Source: Variovorax ginsengisoli (GTDB lineage: Bacteria; Pseudomonadota; Gammaproteobacteria; Burkholderiales; Burkholderiaceae_C). From it: 64,000 nucleotides of DNA. Location of the stretch: positions 248,001 to 312,000 of the forward strand of contig NZ_RCZJ01000004.1 in assembly GCF_006438845.1 (NCBI RefSeq), read 5' to 3'. A program made the translations under genes and the position numbers. Positions 16,816-29,468 of the stretch are shown piece after piece; position 1 is the first letter of the stretch; every line of letters starts with the position of its first letter. A model generated the notes under the pieces. It ran no database searches and was not told the origin of the DNA. It saw nothing but the letters and a program-made list of their open reading frames with translations.

Positions 16816-17805
16816 ATGACTTTCAACACACGCTTCCTGGCCCGCCTGCTGGCACCGCTGTGCCTCGGACTGGCACTCACCGGCGCGGCGCGCGCGGCCG
16901 ACGACTACCCCAGCAAGCCGGTGCGCATCATCGTGCCGTACACGCCGGGCGGCTTCAACGACACCCTCGCGCGCACCGTGGGCGACCGGCTCGGCAAGGT
17001 CTGGAAGCAGTCGGTGGTGGTCGACAACCGCCCTGGCGGCAACACGGTGCTGGGCAACAACCTGGCCGCCAAGGCGCCGGCCGACGGCTACACCATCCTC
17101 ATCACGCCGCTGCCGTTCTCGGCCCTGCCGGCACTCTACGGCGCCAAGCTGCCCTACAACGCGACGGCCGACTTCCAGCCGCTGGTGTGGGCCGGCTACA
17201 CGCAGAACGCGCTGGTGATCCGGCCCGACCTGCCGGGCGTGACCAACCTGAAGGAGCTGATCGACTACGCGAAGAAGAATCCCGGCAAGCTGAACTACGG
17301 CTCCACCGGCTCGGGTTCGTCCAACCACCTGTCGATGGAGCTCTTCATGAGCATGACCGGCACGAAGATGACCCACGTGCCCTACAAGGGCAGCGCACCG
17401 GCGGTGATGGCCATGCTGGGCGGCGAGATCGACGTGCTGTTCGACAACGTGCCCAACCTGATGCAGCAGATCAAGGCGAGCAAGCTCAAGCCGATCGCCG
17501 TCACCGGCACCCAGCGCGCGGCCCTGCTGCCCGAGACGCCGACGGTGCAGGAAGCCGGCGTGCCAGGCTACGAGGTGATCGTCTGGTTCGGCATGCAGAT
17601 GCCGGCCGGCACACCCAAGCCGATCGTCGATCGCGCCAACCAGGACATCGTCGCCATCTTGAAGGACCCGGAAGTGGTGAAGCTGTTCCGCGACCAAGGC
17701 GTCGAGGTGGTGGCGAGCACGCCGGAAGCCTTCGGCCAGTTGCTGCAGAAGGAAATTCCGAAGTGGACCAAGGTGGTCAACGACGCGGGCGTGAAGATCG
17801 AATAG
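16816..17805 (+). CDS. Bug-family (TctC) periplasmic substrate-binding protein
   Basis: A 329-residue periplasmic receptor of the Bug family. Residues 1-25 are a signal peptide ending 'GAARA'. The mature protein has 'KPVRIIVPYTPGGFNDTLAR', 'VVVDNRPGGNTVLGNN', 'LNYGSTGSGSSNHLSMELF' and 'MTHVPYKGSAPAVMAMLGGE', all diagnostic for the family. The ATG at 16816 has 'aaggaga' upstream. It lies 47 bases after the enolase-superfamily gene, so it probably binds the same substrate. No tctAB pair adjoins it, so it must rely on a remote permease or the pair at 5.7-7.8 kb. Many Bug proteins in Comamonadaceae are orphans of this kind. Confidence 0.93.
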   Translation: MTFNTRFLARLLAPLCLGLALTGAARAADDYPSKPVRIIVPYTPGGFNDTLARTVGDRLGKVWKQSVVVDNRPGGNTVLGNNLAAKAPADGYTILITPLPFSALPALYGAKLPYNATADFQPLVWAGYTQNALVIRPDLPGVTNLKELIDYAKKNPGKLNYGSTGSGSSNHLSMELFMSMTGTKMTHVPYKGSAPAVMAMLGGEIDVLFDNVPNLMQQIKASKLKPIAVTGTQRAALLPETPTVQEAGVPGYEVIVWFGMQMPAGTPKPIVDRANQDIVAILKDPEVVKLFRDQGVEVVASTPEAFGQLLQKEIPKWTKVVNDAGVKIE

Positions 17806-17943
17806 CCTGTCGGGTCGGACCTGCCGTTACCCGGGGCCGCCGTGGGGCGCGTCAAGTTCGGCGGCCATAACGTCACTACCGCCTACGCAGCCGGCTGCCC
17901 GCGAGCGCTAAACCCCAGGTCTCGAATTCATTTGGAGTTACCT

Positions 17944-18561
17944 ATGGCCGCGTCCGCCCCGTCGAAGAACAAGGACATCCTGTCCGCCCCCATGACCGCC
18001 GAGCAGCAGGCTGTGAAGCCAAACATGCAGCAGCCGAGCCATGAAACGCAGAAGTACGGCGAGATCGTCAAGCTGCCCAACGGTCTGTCCGAAAAGGTGT
18101 GCAAGGAGAGCGTTGCGTTGTTGAACCAATGCCTGGCCGACACCATCACGCTGCGCGACATGTACAAGAAGCATCACTGGCAGGTGGTCGGCCCGACCTT
18201 CAACCAGTTGCACCTCATGTATGACCAGCACTTCGAAGCCCAAGTGTTGCTGGTCGACATCCTGGCCGAACGCATTCAATTGCTCGGCGGCATCGCGCTC
18301 GCCATGGCGGCCGACATCGCCGAAACCACCAAGATCGCGCGCCCGCCGCGCGGCCGTGAGCCGGCTGCCGTGCAGATCCGCCGCCTGGCCGAAGCGCACG
18401 AGCACATCATCGTCGAAGCGCGCAAAGCCGCGAAGGCGGTCGACGAGTCGGGCGACGATGGCAGCAACGACGTGTTCGTGAGCAACGTGCTGCGTACCAA
18501 CGAGTTGCAGGTCTGGTTCCTGACGGAACACTTGGTCGCCGCTTCGCCAGTCGCATCCTGA
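17944..18561 (+). CDS. dps: Dps-family ferritin-like DNA-protection protein
   Basis: A 205-residue member of the Dps/ferritin-like family. These proteins form 12-mer shells that oxidise and store iron and shield DNA in starved or peroxide-stressed cells. The ferroxidase signature is present: 'YKKHHWQVVGPTF' supplies the histidine and 'MYDQHFEAQVLLVDILAER' the acidic residues. A 50-residue hydrophilic N-terminal tail, longer than in E. coli Dps, precedes the four-helix bundle and may bind DNA. The ATG at 17944 has 'ttggag' eight bases upstream. It appears monocistronic and unrelated to its neighbours. Confidence 0.9.
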   Translation: MAASAPSKNKDILSAPMTAEQQAVKPNMQQPSHETQKYGEIVKLPNGLSEKVCKESVALLNQCLADTITLRDMYKKHHWQVVGPTFNQLHLMYDQHFEAQVLLVDILAERIQLLGGIALAMAADIAETTKIARPPRGREPAAVQIRRLAEAHEHIIVEARKAAKAVDESGDDGSNDVFVSNVLRTNELQVWFLTEHLVAASPVAS

Positions 18562-18584
18562 GCCGCCTGCTCCAGCTTCGAGGC

Positions 18585-19582
<998 letters not shown>

Positions 19583-19586
<4 letters not shown>

Positions 19587-22500
19587 GCCGAGCAGTCCAT
19601 CGCCTCGAAGCGGAACTGGCGCGCCAGTGCGCGCTGGGCGGCGGTCCAGGCGGCGCATTCGGGTTGGGCGGCGTCGATGGCGTCGAGCTGATTCATGATG
19701 CCGCGAAAGTAACCCAGTCCGACCGCCTCTTCCAACGCGCGCAGATGCTCCGGCGACGGCCGCACGAGCACGGGGGGCGCGGCGGGCGCTACGACCGGTG
19801 CGGCGGCAGTGTCGGTCCAGCGGACGGCCAGCTTGCGTTCCAGCCAGTCGAGCAGTTCGCTGTGCCGCACCGGCTTGACGAAGAAATCTTCCGGCGCGAT
19901 GCCGACGTCGTTCTCCAGGCGCTTGTCGAAGGCATTGGCGGAGACGATGGCGACACAGCGCGGGGCCATCGAAGCATCGAAGCCGCGCGCGCGCCGAATG
20001 GTTTCCCAGCCGTCGATGCCGGGCATCGCGAGGTCGACGAACATCGCGTCGGGCCGGAAGCCAGCGGCGATGAGGTCCAGCGCATCGTGGCCGCTGGCCG
20101 CGGTGCGCAGCTCGAAGCCCAGCGGCGCCAGCACGTCGACCAGCAGCTCGCGGTCGGCCTCCTCGTTGTCGACCACCAGCACGCGCAGCCGCGGCCCTTG
20201 GTACCCGCGACGCGGGCGCGCCGCCACCGCGGGCGCCACCGCCGAACGGCTCGCGAGCGCGGCCTCGTGCACGCGCGGCAGGAAAAGCCGCACGCGAAAA
20301 ATCGAGCCCTGGCCCGGCGTGCTCTTCACCGACATCTCGCCGCCCATCAAGTCGGTCAGCATCTTGGCGATCGTCAAGCCCAGCCCAGCGCCGGGCGCCG
20401 CCGCGCGCGTGCTCACCCCGGCGGCGTCGCCGCGCGCAAAGGGCTCGAAGATGCGGTCGATCTCGTCGGCCGACATGCCGGGGCCGGTGTCTTCGATCTC
20501 GAGGGTGGCGAATTCGCGCGCATAGCGCAGCCGCAAGGTGACCTGCCCCTGGCGAGTGAACTTGATGGCGTTGCCCAGCAGGTTGATGAGGATCTGCCGC
20601 ACGCGCTTCTCGTCGGCGCGCACTACCTCGGGCACGTTGCCGACCGAATCGAAATGGAATTTCAGGCCCTTTTCCGCCGCCTGCAGCTCGAACATGTCGG
20701 CCAGCTCGCGCATGGCTGCGGCAAAGGGCATCGGCCGCGCATGCAGCGTGAGCTTGCCGGCCTCGATGTGCGCGATGTCGAGCGTGCCTTCGATCAGCGA
20801 CAGCAGATGCTCGCCGCCACGCTTGATCACGGCCACGGCCTGCTGGCGGTGCGGCGGCACGGTGGCGTCTTCGCCCATCAGCTGTGCGTAGCCGAGGATC
20901 GAATTGAGCGGCGTGCGCAGCTCGTGGCTGATGGCGCTGATGTAGCGGCTCTTGGCCTGGTTGGCGTGGTCGGCCTGCTCGCGGGCGTCGTCGGCACTCT
21001 GCTTGGCGGCCTGCAGCGCGCGGTCGGTCTCCTTGTGCAGTTCGATCTCGCGCATGAGCAGGTGCGTCTGGCGGTTCGATTCTTCCTGTGCCACCTTGCG
21101 GCTCTGGTGCGCCAGCACCAGCCACCAGGCCACGATGCCGGCGATCAGCAGCAGCGCCATGTAGCTCTTGAGAAAGCCGGATTTGAGCGAGGCGTGCTGT
21201 GCCTTCATCACCGCCGTCGCCGCGTCGCCCGCGGGCATCAGGCCCAGCGCGCTTTCACCCAGGGCGCGAAGCTCCTGCTGATAGAGCACACCGAAGACCG
21301 TGGCCAGCAGCGGCACGATGACGAGCGTGAGCAGCAGGAAGTGGCCAAGCCCGGTGTCCAGGTAGGGCCACACACGGCGCGGCAGCAGCCAGCGCAGCGC
21401 CCCGGACCACTGCGTCGACAGGCTCGCCTGCGGTTTGCACAGGTCGCCGCAGCGCGCGTCGAGCGTGCAGCACAGCGAGCAGATCGCGCCCTGGTAGGCG
21501 GGGCAATGCGCCATGTCGGGGCCTTCGTAGTCGCGCTCGCAGATCACGCAGCGTTGCACGCGCAGTCGCCGGTACGGTCCGGCATCGGGCTCGAGCCGCA
21601 GCCAGTGGACGCCTCTGACCCCGGCATCGTCGGTGCGCTGCACCGGGCCGCGCGCCAGGTAGTACTTGCCCCGCGTAGCCCACGCGATGAGCGGCGCGGC
21701 CACCAGCGCCGTGCCCATGGCGATGAGCGCGGAGAAAGCCTGCGCCAACGGCCCAAACACGCCGAGGTGGGCCGTGATGGACAGCCCCGACGCCAGCGCC
21801 ATCGCACCCACGCCGACCGGGTTGATGTCCCACAGGTGCGCGCGCTTGAACTCGATGCCCGGCGGCGAGAGGCCCAACGGCTTGTTGATGACGAGGTCGG
21901 CCACCACCGCCATCATCCAGGCGATGGCGATGTTGGCGTAGAGGCCGAGCACGTCGCCCAGGGCCTCGAACACGTTCATTTCCATCAGCATGAAAGCGAT
22001 GAGCGCGTTAAACACCACCCACACCACGCGGCCCGGATGGCTGTGCGTGACGCGCGAGAAGAAGTTGCTCCAGGCCAGCGAGCCGGCGTAGGCGTTGGTC
22101 ACGTTGATCTTCAACTGAGAGATCACGACGAAGATGGCCGTCGCGGCCACCGCCCAGCCGTAGTTCGGGAACACGTACTCGAAGGCCGCCAGGTACATCT
22201 GGTTGGGGTCGACTGCGCGCTCGGGCGGCACCATGTGGGTGATGGCGAGATAGGCCAGCGCCATCCCCCCCAGCATCTTGAGCATGCCCATCACGACCCA
22301 GCCGGGGCCGCCCATCAGGACGCCGCCCCACCAGCGCTTGCGGTTGGCCGCGGTGCGCTCGGGCATGAAACGCAGGTAGTCGGCCTGCTCGCCCAACTGC
22401 GTGATCAGCGCAACCCCGACGGTCAGCGCAGCACCGAACAGGTGCAGATTGAAGCCGGTGGACCGTGACGAAGCGCCGTCGTAGTGCGTCAAGCCTGCAA

Positions 22501-23134
22501 ATGCACCAGGGTCGCGCACCAAGACATAGCCGAAGGGCACGAGCATCATCAACAGCCACACGGGCTGGGTCCACATCTGCAGCCGGCTGATGGCCGACAC
22601 GCCGTGGGTCACCAGCGGGATCACGACCAGCGCGCACACCAGGTAGCCCCACGCCGGCGGGATGCCCAGCGCGAGCTCGAGCGCGTAGGCCATCACGGCG
22701 GCCTCGAGCGCGAAAAAGATGAAGGTGAACGACGCGTAGATCAAAGAGGTGAGCGTCGAGCCGATGTAGCCGAAGCCGGCGCCGCGCGTGAGCAGGTCCA
22801 TGTCGACGCCGTAGCGCGCGGCGTAGGTGCTGATGGGCAGGCCGGCCAGGAAGATGATCAGCCCGGTGACCAGCACCGCCCAGAAGGCGTTGATGAAGCC
22901 GTACTGCACCAGCAGCGTCGCGCCGACCGCCTCGAGGATCAGGAACGACGCGGCGCCGCCGAAGGCCGTGTTGGCCACCCGCCACTCCGACATCTTGCGG
23001 AAGCTCTGCGGGGTGTAGCGCAGCGCATAGTCCTCCAGCGTCTCGCGCGCCACCCAGCTGTTGTAGTCGCGCCGAACCTTGACGATGCGCTGCGGCGCGT
23101 CGTCGGCGGGGGGCGAAGGGGCGGCGTCGTTCAC
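19583..23134 (-). CDS. NCS1-type permease fused to a hybrid histidine kinase
   Basis: A 1183-residue fusion. Residues about 20-490 are a full nucleobase-cation-symport-1 (cytosine/purine/allantoin) permease with about twelve membrane segments, including '[20 protein letters not shown]' and '[20 protein letters not shown]'. Residues 529-566 hold eight cysteines (C529, C532, C544, C552, C555, C556, C562, C566), a probable metal-binding module. Two more membrane segments (about 598-616, 657-675) and a coiled coil lead to HisKA with His737 in 'ISHELRTP', a HATPase domain ('[10 protein letters not shown]', 'EDTGPGMS', 'GAGLGLTI') and a receiver domain with Asp1034 in '[11 protein letters not shown]'; a helical tail follows. 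The start is uncertain: GTG at 23134 is used, GTG at 23149 is possible, and no ATG precedes the permease. It is divergent from ureA by 96 bases. It may sense or import a urea-yielding nitrogen compound. Confidence 0.9.
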
Positions 23135-23171
23135 ACCTTTTCGGTGCACGTTCTGTGCCACGGCACGAGTG

Positions 23172-23199
23172 TTGCATCGGAGGGACCGCTGCCCATAAT
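23172..23199 (+). promoter_or_regulatory. Sigma-70-like promoter candidate for the urease operon
   Basis: TTGCAT (23172-23177) and CATAAT (23194-23199) separated by 16 bases, 31 bases upstream of the ureA ATG, in the intergenic region shared with the NCS1-kinase gene. No clear NtrC or NAC site was recognised. Confidence 0.4.
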
Positions 23200-23230
23200 C
23201 GGCTTTCCTCCCGCCACCCGGACCGCCCTC

Positions 23231-23533
23231 ATGGAACTCACACCGCGCGAAAAAGACAAGCTGCTGATCTTCACGGCGGCACTGCTGGCCGAGCGCCGCC
23301 AGGCCCGCGGGCTGAAGCTCAACTACCCCGAAGCCATCGCGCTCATTTCCGCGGCCGTGATGGAGGGCGCGCGCGACGGCAAGAGCGTGGCGGCGCTGAT
23401 GAGCGATGGCCGAAACGTGCTCACGCGCGCCGACGTGATGGACGGCGTGGCCGAGATGATCCCGGACATCCAGATCGAGGCCACCTTCCCGGACGGCACG
23501 AAGCTGGTCACGGTCCATCAGCCGATCGTATGA
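23231..23533 (+). CDS. ureA: Urease subunit gamma
   Basis: The 100-residue small subunit of the nickel enzyme urease, which hydrolyses urea to ammonia and carbamate in the cytoplasm. Its sequence '[20 protein letters not shown]' and '[20 protein letters not shown]' are diagnostic, and the length is exactly that of single-chain gamma subunits. It is the first gene of the operon; in many relatives ureD and the urt transporter precede it, but here the preceding gene is the divergent permease-kinase fusion. Confidence 0.97.
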   Translation: MELTPREKDKLLIFTAALLAERRQARGLKLNYPEAIALISAAVMEGARDGKSVAALMSDGRNVLTRADVMDGVAEMIPDIQIEATFPDGTKLVTVHQPIV

Positions 23534-23600
23534 AGCTTGCCCCCCGGCTGCGCGCACGCGTGGCGCTTCGCCAACCCCCTTTCGCCTTGGAGACCTTTTG

Positions 23601-24209
23601 ATGCGTACCACCCGACCCGCCCTCGCTGCCATGCTGGCAGCCATCGCAGCCCTGCCACTCGTCGCCTCCGCCCACGTCGGCGCGGACGGCGCGGCACACC
23701 ACGACATCGGCTTCGCGCAGGGCTTTCTGCACCCGTTCACCGGCATGGACCACCTGGCCGCGATGGTCGCGGTCGGCCTGTGGAGCGCATTGATCGCGCG
23801 CAGCGCCCGAGACACGCTCTGGGCACCCGTCGGCTTCGCGGCGATGCTGCTGGCCGGCGCGCTCGTCGGCCTGGCGGCCGTGCAGGTGCCGGCGGTCGAA
23901 CCGATGATCGCAGCGTCGCTGCTGGTGGTGGGCCTGCTGGTCGTCACGCGCCTGCGCCTGCCCGGCCCGGTCGCCGCGGCGGTGGTCGGCGTCTTTGCCG
24001 TGTTCCACGGCGTGGCCCACGGCTACGAACTGTCGGGTGACCACGGAGCGGGTATGGCGATCGGCGGCATGGTGCTCGCCACCGCGCTGCTGCACGCGGG
24101 CGGCATCGCGATCGGCTGGGCGCTGCGCCAGCGGACCGTCTGGCTGCCTCGCGTGACCGGTGCCGCCGTTGCGCTGTTCGGCGCGGGGTTGCTCGCGCAA
24201 CTCGCCTGA
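23601..24209 (+). CDS. HupE/UreJ family nickel permease-like protein
   Basis: A 202-residue membrane protein of the HupE/UreJ family, found in hydrogenase and urease operons and believed to import nickel. A cleavable signal-like segment (residues about 1-23, ending 'VASA') is followed by '[18 protein letters not shown]' and the family signature '[16 protein letters not shown]', then five further hydrophobic segments. The histidines in 'GVAHGYEL' match a second conserved motif. The ATG at 23601 is chosen over the TTG directly before it; 'ttggagacc' is upstream. Its position between ureA and ureB indicates that it supplies nickel for this urease. Confidence 0.92.
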   Translation: MRTTRPALAAMLAAIAALPLVASAHVGADGAAHHDIGFAQGFLHPFTGMDHLAAMVAVGLWSALIARSARDTLWAPVGFAAMLLAGALVGLAAVQVPAVEPMIAASLLVVGLLVVTRLRLPGPVAAAVVGVFAVFHGVAHGYELSGDHGAGMAIGGMVLATALLHAGGIAIGWALRQRTVWLPRVTGAAVALFGAGLLAQLA

Positions 24210-24219
24210 GGCGGTCGAC

Positions 24220-24525
24220 ATGATCCCCGGCGAACTCTTCACCGACGAGGGCGAACACACCCTCAACCCCGGCCGCCGCACGCTCACGCTGGTCGTGCAG
24301 AACACCGCCGACCGCCCGATCCAGGTCGGCTCGCACTACCATTTCGCCGAAACCAACGGCGCGCTGGGCTTCGACCGCGAAGCGGCGCGCGGCATGCGGC
24401 TGAACATCGCGTCGGGCACGGCGGTGCGCTTCGAGCCCGGCCAGCAACGCACGGTCGAACTGTGCGACTTCGCCGGTGAGCGCATCGTCTACGGCTTCCG
24501 CGGCCTCGTTCAAGGGAAACTCTAA
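24220..24525 (+). CDS. ureB: Urease subunit beta
   Basis: The 101-residue beta subunit of urease, a structural partner of UreA and UreC in the (abc)3 enzyme. '[11 protein letters not shown]' at the start, '[19 protein letters not shown]' and '[20 protein letters not shown]' are diagnostic. The start ATG at 24220 lies eight bases after the hupE stop, and ureC begins two bases after the ureB stop, consistent with tight translational coupling of equimolar subunits. Confidence 0.97.
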   Translation: MIPGELFTDEGEHTLNPGRRTLTLVVQNTADRPIQVGSHYHFAETNGALGFDREAARGMRLNIASGTAVRFEPGQQRTVELCDFAGERIVYGFRGLVQGKL

Positions 24526-24527
24526 AA

Positions 24528-26273
<1,746 letters not shown>

Positions 26274-26277
26274 TGCG

Positions 26278-26493
26278 ATGACGATTGCGCGGCGCATCGC
26301 GGGCCGGATGTTGGCGGACGCGGTTGCCGAGGTGCGGGCGTCGGGCTATGCACAGCCGAGCCTGGAGACCGGCAGCCAGCCCTTCTTCGCGCCGGCGCAT
26401 GCGCTGTACGAGAAACATGGCTTCAGCGCCTGCGGGCCCTGCGGTACGTACATCGACGACCCGAACAGCCGCTTCATGACGCGTGTGCTCTGA
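26278..26493 (+). pseudogene. C-terminal remnant of a GNAT N-acetyltransferase inside the urease operon
   Basis: A 71-codon frame that matches only the second half of GNAT acetyltransferases. It has the acetyl-CoA/C-terminal motifs 'LETGSQPFFAPAHALYEKHG' and 'YIDDPNSRFM' but lacks the N-terminal strands and the Q/RxxGxG/A pyrophosphate loop. A complete relative would have about 150 residues. It begins at an ATG five bases after the ureC stop and is read in the operon direction. It is either a decayed insertion or a deletion product. It is unlikely to be an active enzyme. Confidence 0.6.
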
Positions 26494-26567
26494 TCGCGCT
26501 CGACAATGCGTTCTCTCTCTTACCGCGGCGTTCCAGCATTGAACATTGCCGCCCTCTGAAGTCTTCC

Positions 26568-27167
26568 ATGCTCAACGCCAACAAACTCATGCCCCAGGGC
26601 GGCGGTCTCGCCGCTGTGCTGCTCAAGCGCGCCGCCACGGTCGAACTCGACTGGGACGTGCGTCAGAAGAGCCGCTTCGACACCATCGATTCCCAGGGCC
26701 GTCGTATCGGCGTGTTCCTGCCGCGCGGCACGGCCGTGCGTGGCGGCGACGTGCTGGTGGCGGAAGACGGCTCGCTGATCAAGGTCGTCGCGGCGCCGCA
26801 GCCGGTGCTGGTCATCACGCATTGCACGCAGCACGGCACGTCTTTCGACCTGACCCGCGCGGCCTACCACCTGGGCAACCGGCATGTGCCGATCGAGCTC
26901 AAGCCCGACCACCTGAAGATCGAACCCGACCACGTGCTGGCCGCGATGCTGCGGTCGATGCATCTGATCGTCCGTGAAGCCGACGAAGCCTTCGAGCCCG
27001 AAGGCGGTGCCTATGGCGCGCATGGCGGAGCGCATGGACACGACCATGGCCATTCGCACGGTGCCGCACCGGTCGGGCCGGTGCTGCATCCCGATGCCTA
27101 CGGCGGTGGGCACGACCACTCGCACGATCACGGCCACGGCCACGCACACGACCACGCGCACGGATGA
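26568..27167 (+). CDS. ureE: Urease accessory protein UreE, nickel metallochaperone
   Basis: A 199-residue nickel chaperone that delivers Ni2+ to the UreDFG-apourease complex. The N-terminal peptide-binding domain (residues about 1-75) is followed by the metal domain, with the conserved '[12 protein letters not shown]' histidine. A long histidine-rich tail (over 15 histidines, such as 'GHDHGHSHG' and '[18 protein letters not shown]') occupies the last about 45 residues and should store extra nickel. The start is the ATG at 26568; the N-terminal sequence '[20 protein letters not shown]' fits. The stop overlaps the ureF start by four bases. Confidence 0.96.
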   Translation: MLNANKLMPQGGGLAAVLLKRAATVELDWDVRQKSRFDTIDSQGRRIGVFLPRGTAVRGGDVLVAEDGSLIKVVAAPQPVLVITHCTQHGTSFDLTRAAYHLGNRHVPIELKPDHLKIEPDHVLAAMLRSMHLIVREADEAFEPEGGAYGAHGGAHGHDHGHSHGAAPVGPVLHPDAYGGGHDHSHDHGHGHAHDHAHG

Positions 27168-27859
27168 CCGACATCGCGGGCGCGATGCCCGCCGCCGCCC
27201 TCCTGCAACTGATCTGGCTCGCCTCGCCGGCCCTGCCGATCGGCGGCTTCTCGTACTCCGAAGGCATCGAGGCCGGCGTCGAATGGGGTGGCATCGACAG
27301 CGAGGCGCGCGCCTCCGACTGGATCGCCGACCAGCTGCATCTGAGCCTCGCGCGCGGCGATCTTCCGGTGGTGGCGCAATCGATCACCGCCTGGCGCAGC
27401 GCCGACGCCCCGCGCATCGCGGCGCTCAATGGCTGGGTGCTGCAGACGCGCGAATCGACCGAATTCCTGCTGCAGACCGAGCAGATGGGCCGCTCCTTCG
27501 TCGAGTGGCTGAAGCTGCACCATGACGACGTCGCCGCGCAGTTCGAGGGGCTGGCCGTCACCATCACCTACCCGGTGGCCTTCGCCTTCGCGGCCAGCCG
27601 CACGCAGGCCAGCGTCCGCGACGGCTGCCTGGCCTTCGCCTTCGGCTGGGCCGAGAACATGATCGGCACCGCGGTGAAGTCGGTGCCACTCGGCCAGAGT
27701 GCCGGCCAGCGCATGTTGGGCCGCCTGTCCGCCGAGATCCCGGCCGCGGTCGACCGCGCCATCGCGCTCGACGATGATGAGCGCCAAGCCTTCTCACCGA
27801 TGCTCGCCATCCATTCGGCGCGGCACGAGACGCAATACTCCCGCCTTTTCAGAAGCTGA
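27164..27859 (+). CDS. ureF: Urease accessory protein UreF
   Basis: A 231-residue, mainly helical urease maturation factor that acts with UreD and UreG and is thought to gate GTP hydrolysis by UreG. Recognised from '[20 protein letters not shown]', '[14 protein letters not shown]', '[20 protein letters not shown]' and the conserved tail '[17 protein letters not shown]', whose final residues bind UreG. The ATG overlaps the ureE stop (ATGA). Confidence 0.97.
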   Translation: MTDIAGAMPAAALLQLIWLASPALPIGGFSYSEGIEAGVEWGGIDSEARASDWIADQLHLSLARGDLPVVAQSITAWRSADAPRIAALNGWVLQTRESTEFLLQTEQMGRSFVEWLKLHHDDVAAQFEGLAVTITYPVAFAFAASRTQASVRDGCLAFAFGWAENMIGTAVKSVPLGQSAGQRMLGRLSAEIPAAVDRAIALDDDERQAFSPMLAIHSARHETQYSRLFRS

Positions 27860-27880
27860 CTTTTTCAAACGAGACGCACC

Positions 27881-28531
27881 ATGGCCTCCGCCCTGCACCA
27901 CATCGCCAATCGCACCAAGAAACTGCCGCCCCTGCGCGTGGGCATCGGCGGGCCGGTCGGCTCCGGCAAGACCACGCTGCTGGAGATGCTCTGCAAGGCG
28001 ATGCGCGACCGGTACGACCTGGTCGCCATCACCAACGACATCTACACGAAGGAAGACCAGCGCCTGCTGACCGTCTCGGGCGCGTTGCCGGCCGAGCGCA
28101 TCATGGGTGTGGAAACGGGCGGCTGCCCGCACACCGCCATCCGCGAAGACTGCTCGATCAACCTCGAAGCCATCGACCGCATGCTGGTCGAATATCCCGA
28201 CGCCGACATCGTGTTCGTCGAAAGTGGCGGCGACAACCTGGCCGCGACCTTCAGCCCCGAGCTGAGCGACCTCACCATCTACGTGATCGACGTGGCGGCC
28301 GGCGAGAAGATTCCGCGCAAGGGCGGCCCGGGTATCACCAAGAGCGACCTGTTCATCATCAACAAGACCGACTTGGCGCCCCACGTGGGCGCCAACCTGG
28401 ACGTGATGGAAGCCGACACCCAGCGCATGCGCAAACAGCGCCCCTACGTGATGACCAACCTCAAGACGCACGCCGGCGTGGCCGACGTCGTCGCCTTCAT
28501 CGAAGAGCGCGGCATGCTGCTCGAGGTCTGA
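27881..28531 (+). CDS. ureG: Urease accessory protein UreG, GTPase
   Basis: A 216-residue SIMIBI-class GTPase that powers nickel insertion into urease. It has the P-loop '[17 protein letters not shown]', the nickel-binding CPH motif in '[16 protein letters not shown]' (here 'VETGGCPH'), switch residues in '[19 protein letters not shown]' and the guanine-specificity motif 'NKTDLAP'. Length and sequence are fully typical. It is the last gene of the operon; no urease gene follows, so ureD and urea uptake genes must be elsewhere in the genome. Confidence 0.98.
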   Translation: MASALHHIANRTKKLPPLRVGIGGPVGSGKTTLLEMLCKAMRDRYDLVAITNDIYTKEDQRLLTVSGALPAERIMGVETGGCPHTAIREDCSINLEAIDRMLVEYPDADIVFVESGGDNLAATFSPELSDLTIYVIDVAAGEKIPRKGGPGITKSDLFIINKTDLAPHVGANLDVMEADTQRMRKQRPYVMTNLKTHAGVADVVAFIEERGMLLEV

Positions 28532-28546
28532 CCGGCTCAGCGCAGG

Positions 28547-29050
28547 CTAAAGCGCGCTGGCATCCTTGAGGCGACGAACCTTGTAGACCAGCCGCACCGC
28601 TGCCCGGCCTGCCGCGTCGACATGCTGCAGATAGACGTCGGTGTCGGCGGTCGACCAGCTGGCATAGGTGCTGCCCGGATCGCGCGATCCGGTCTCGGCG
28701 CCGAACCGAGCGCGGCCCCATGTGAGCAATTCTGCAAATGCGGCAGCACCGCGATCCGACACGTCGCCGGAGGCGCTCGACCACTCGACGCGTTGCAGCA
28801 CGTTGCCGGCAAAAAAGAAGATGGGCTCGAAAACCAGGCCGGCAATCGGGGTCGGCGCGCCTCGCCAGCTGCCTGTCAGTCCGCCGGCGAGGCGGGACGG
28901 GCGCGCCACGCGCTCGGCGTCGGGCACGGCTTCGCGCAATTCGGCGGCCGACATGCCGAGTTGGACGCCAGCAGGCAACGACTGCGCCAGCGCGCCTGAC
29001 GCACCCGCCATTAAGGCGATGCAGAAGAAAAGTTTGGAAGAGAGCGACAC
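28547..29050 (-). CDS. Secreted hypothetical protein
   Basis: A protein of about 167 residues convergent with ureG, not recognised. A Sec signal peptide is clear ('SSKLFFCIALMAGASG', then a cut after 'ALAQS'-type residues). The mature part starts 'LPAGVQLGMSAAELREAVPD', a pattern seen in small periplasmic proteins with a SmpA/OmlA-like 'G.s..el...p' motif, and continues through 'GLVFEPIFFFAGNVLQRVEW'. Four aromatic-rich strands suggest a compact beta fold. The start is uncertain: GTG at 29050 gives a typical signal peptide, and TTG at 29077 would add nine residues. No function is proposed. Confidence 0.7.
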   Translation of the reverse strand: MSLSSKLFFCIALMAGASGALAQSLPAGVQLGMSAAELREAVPDAERVARPSRLAGGLTGSWRGAPTPIAGLVFEPIFFFAGNVLQRVEWSSASGDVSDRGAAAFAELLTWGRARFGAETGSRDPGSTYASWSTADTDVYLQHVDAAGRAAVRLVYKVRRLKDASAL

Positions 29051-29101
29051 AGGATGCGGTGGCTGAAACAGGATCAAGCGCCCCGTGTGATGCTGGGGAC
29101 G

Positions 29102-29426
29102 GGCCGAAGTTCAGCACGAAAGCTTACAGGCTCTACGCCAAGGTGCGCAGCGGTCGCTTCCGCGTTCCGGGCACGTCGGTGTCGACGATCGCCGCGAAGG
29201 AAGCCCTGGCAGGCTCAGCAGGCTATGGCCTGTTGTACAGCGGCAGCGCTCTCCTGATCAACAAGCAGTGGATCGAGAACGCAGCGGCTCACCGCTGCTG
29301 GGCAAGGACTTCGTCGACTGCCGCGGGAACGTGGTGTCGGACAAGGCCGTACCCCCCTACGGCAGCCCGCACGTCAACAGCTACGAAGGCCGCAGGCTCT
29401 GGGTGTCTGCGACTTACGCGTTCTGA
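29102..29426 (+). pseudogene. C-terminal remnant of a TonB-dependent outer-membrane receptor
   Basis: No complete gene is present, but the last about 45 codons read 'GKDFVDCRGNVVSDKAV', then 'YEGRRLWVSATYAF' and a stop. An aromatic-terminated final beta strand of this kind is typical of TonB-dependent receptors. Upstream sequence with strand-like character ('KAYRLYAKVRSGRFRV') lies in a different frame, so at least one frameshift separates the two parts. The plug and most of the barrel are missing. This looks like the end of a deleted receptor gene. Confidence 0.5.
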
Positions 29427-29468
29427 CGCCACCGAAAGTCGCCACGGGGCGCGAGCCCCGTCGCGTCT

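Noticed and set aside
19664-22468. 934-codon plus-strand frame opposite the kinase fusion
   Set aside because: Shadow frame; the minus strand encodes a complete permease and kinase with all catalytic motifs.
23135-23947. Extension of the kinase-fusion frame upstream through ureA
   Set aside because: The frame stays open only because of high GC; the extension overlaps ureA and hupE and contains no domain.
29444-29461. Seven-pair hairpin as a terminator
   Set aside because: No T-run on either strand; too weak to call.
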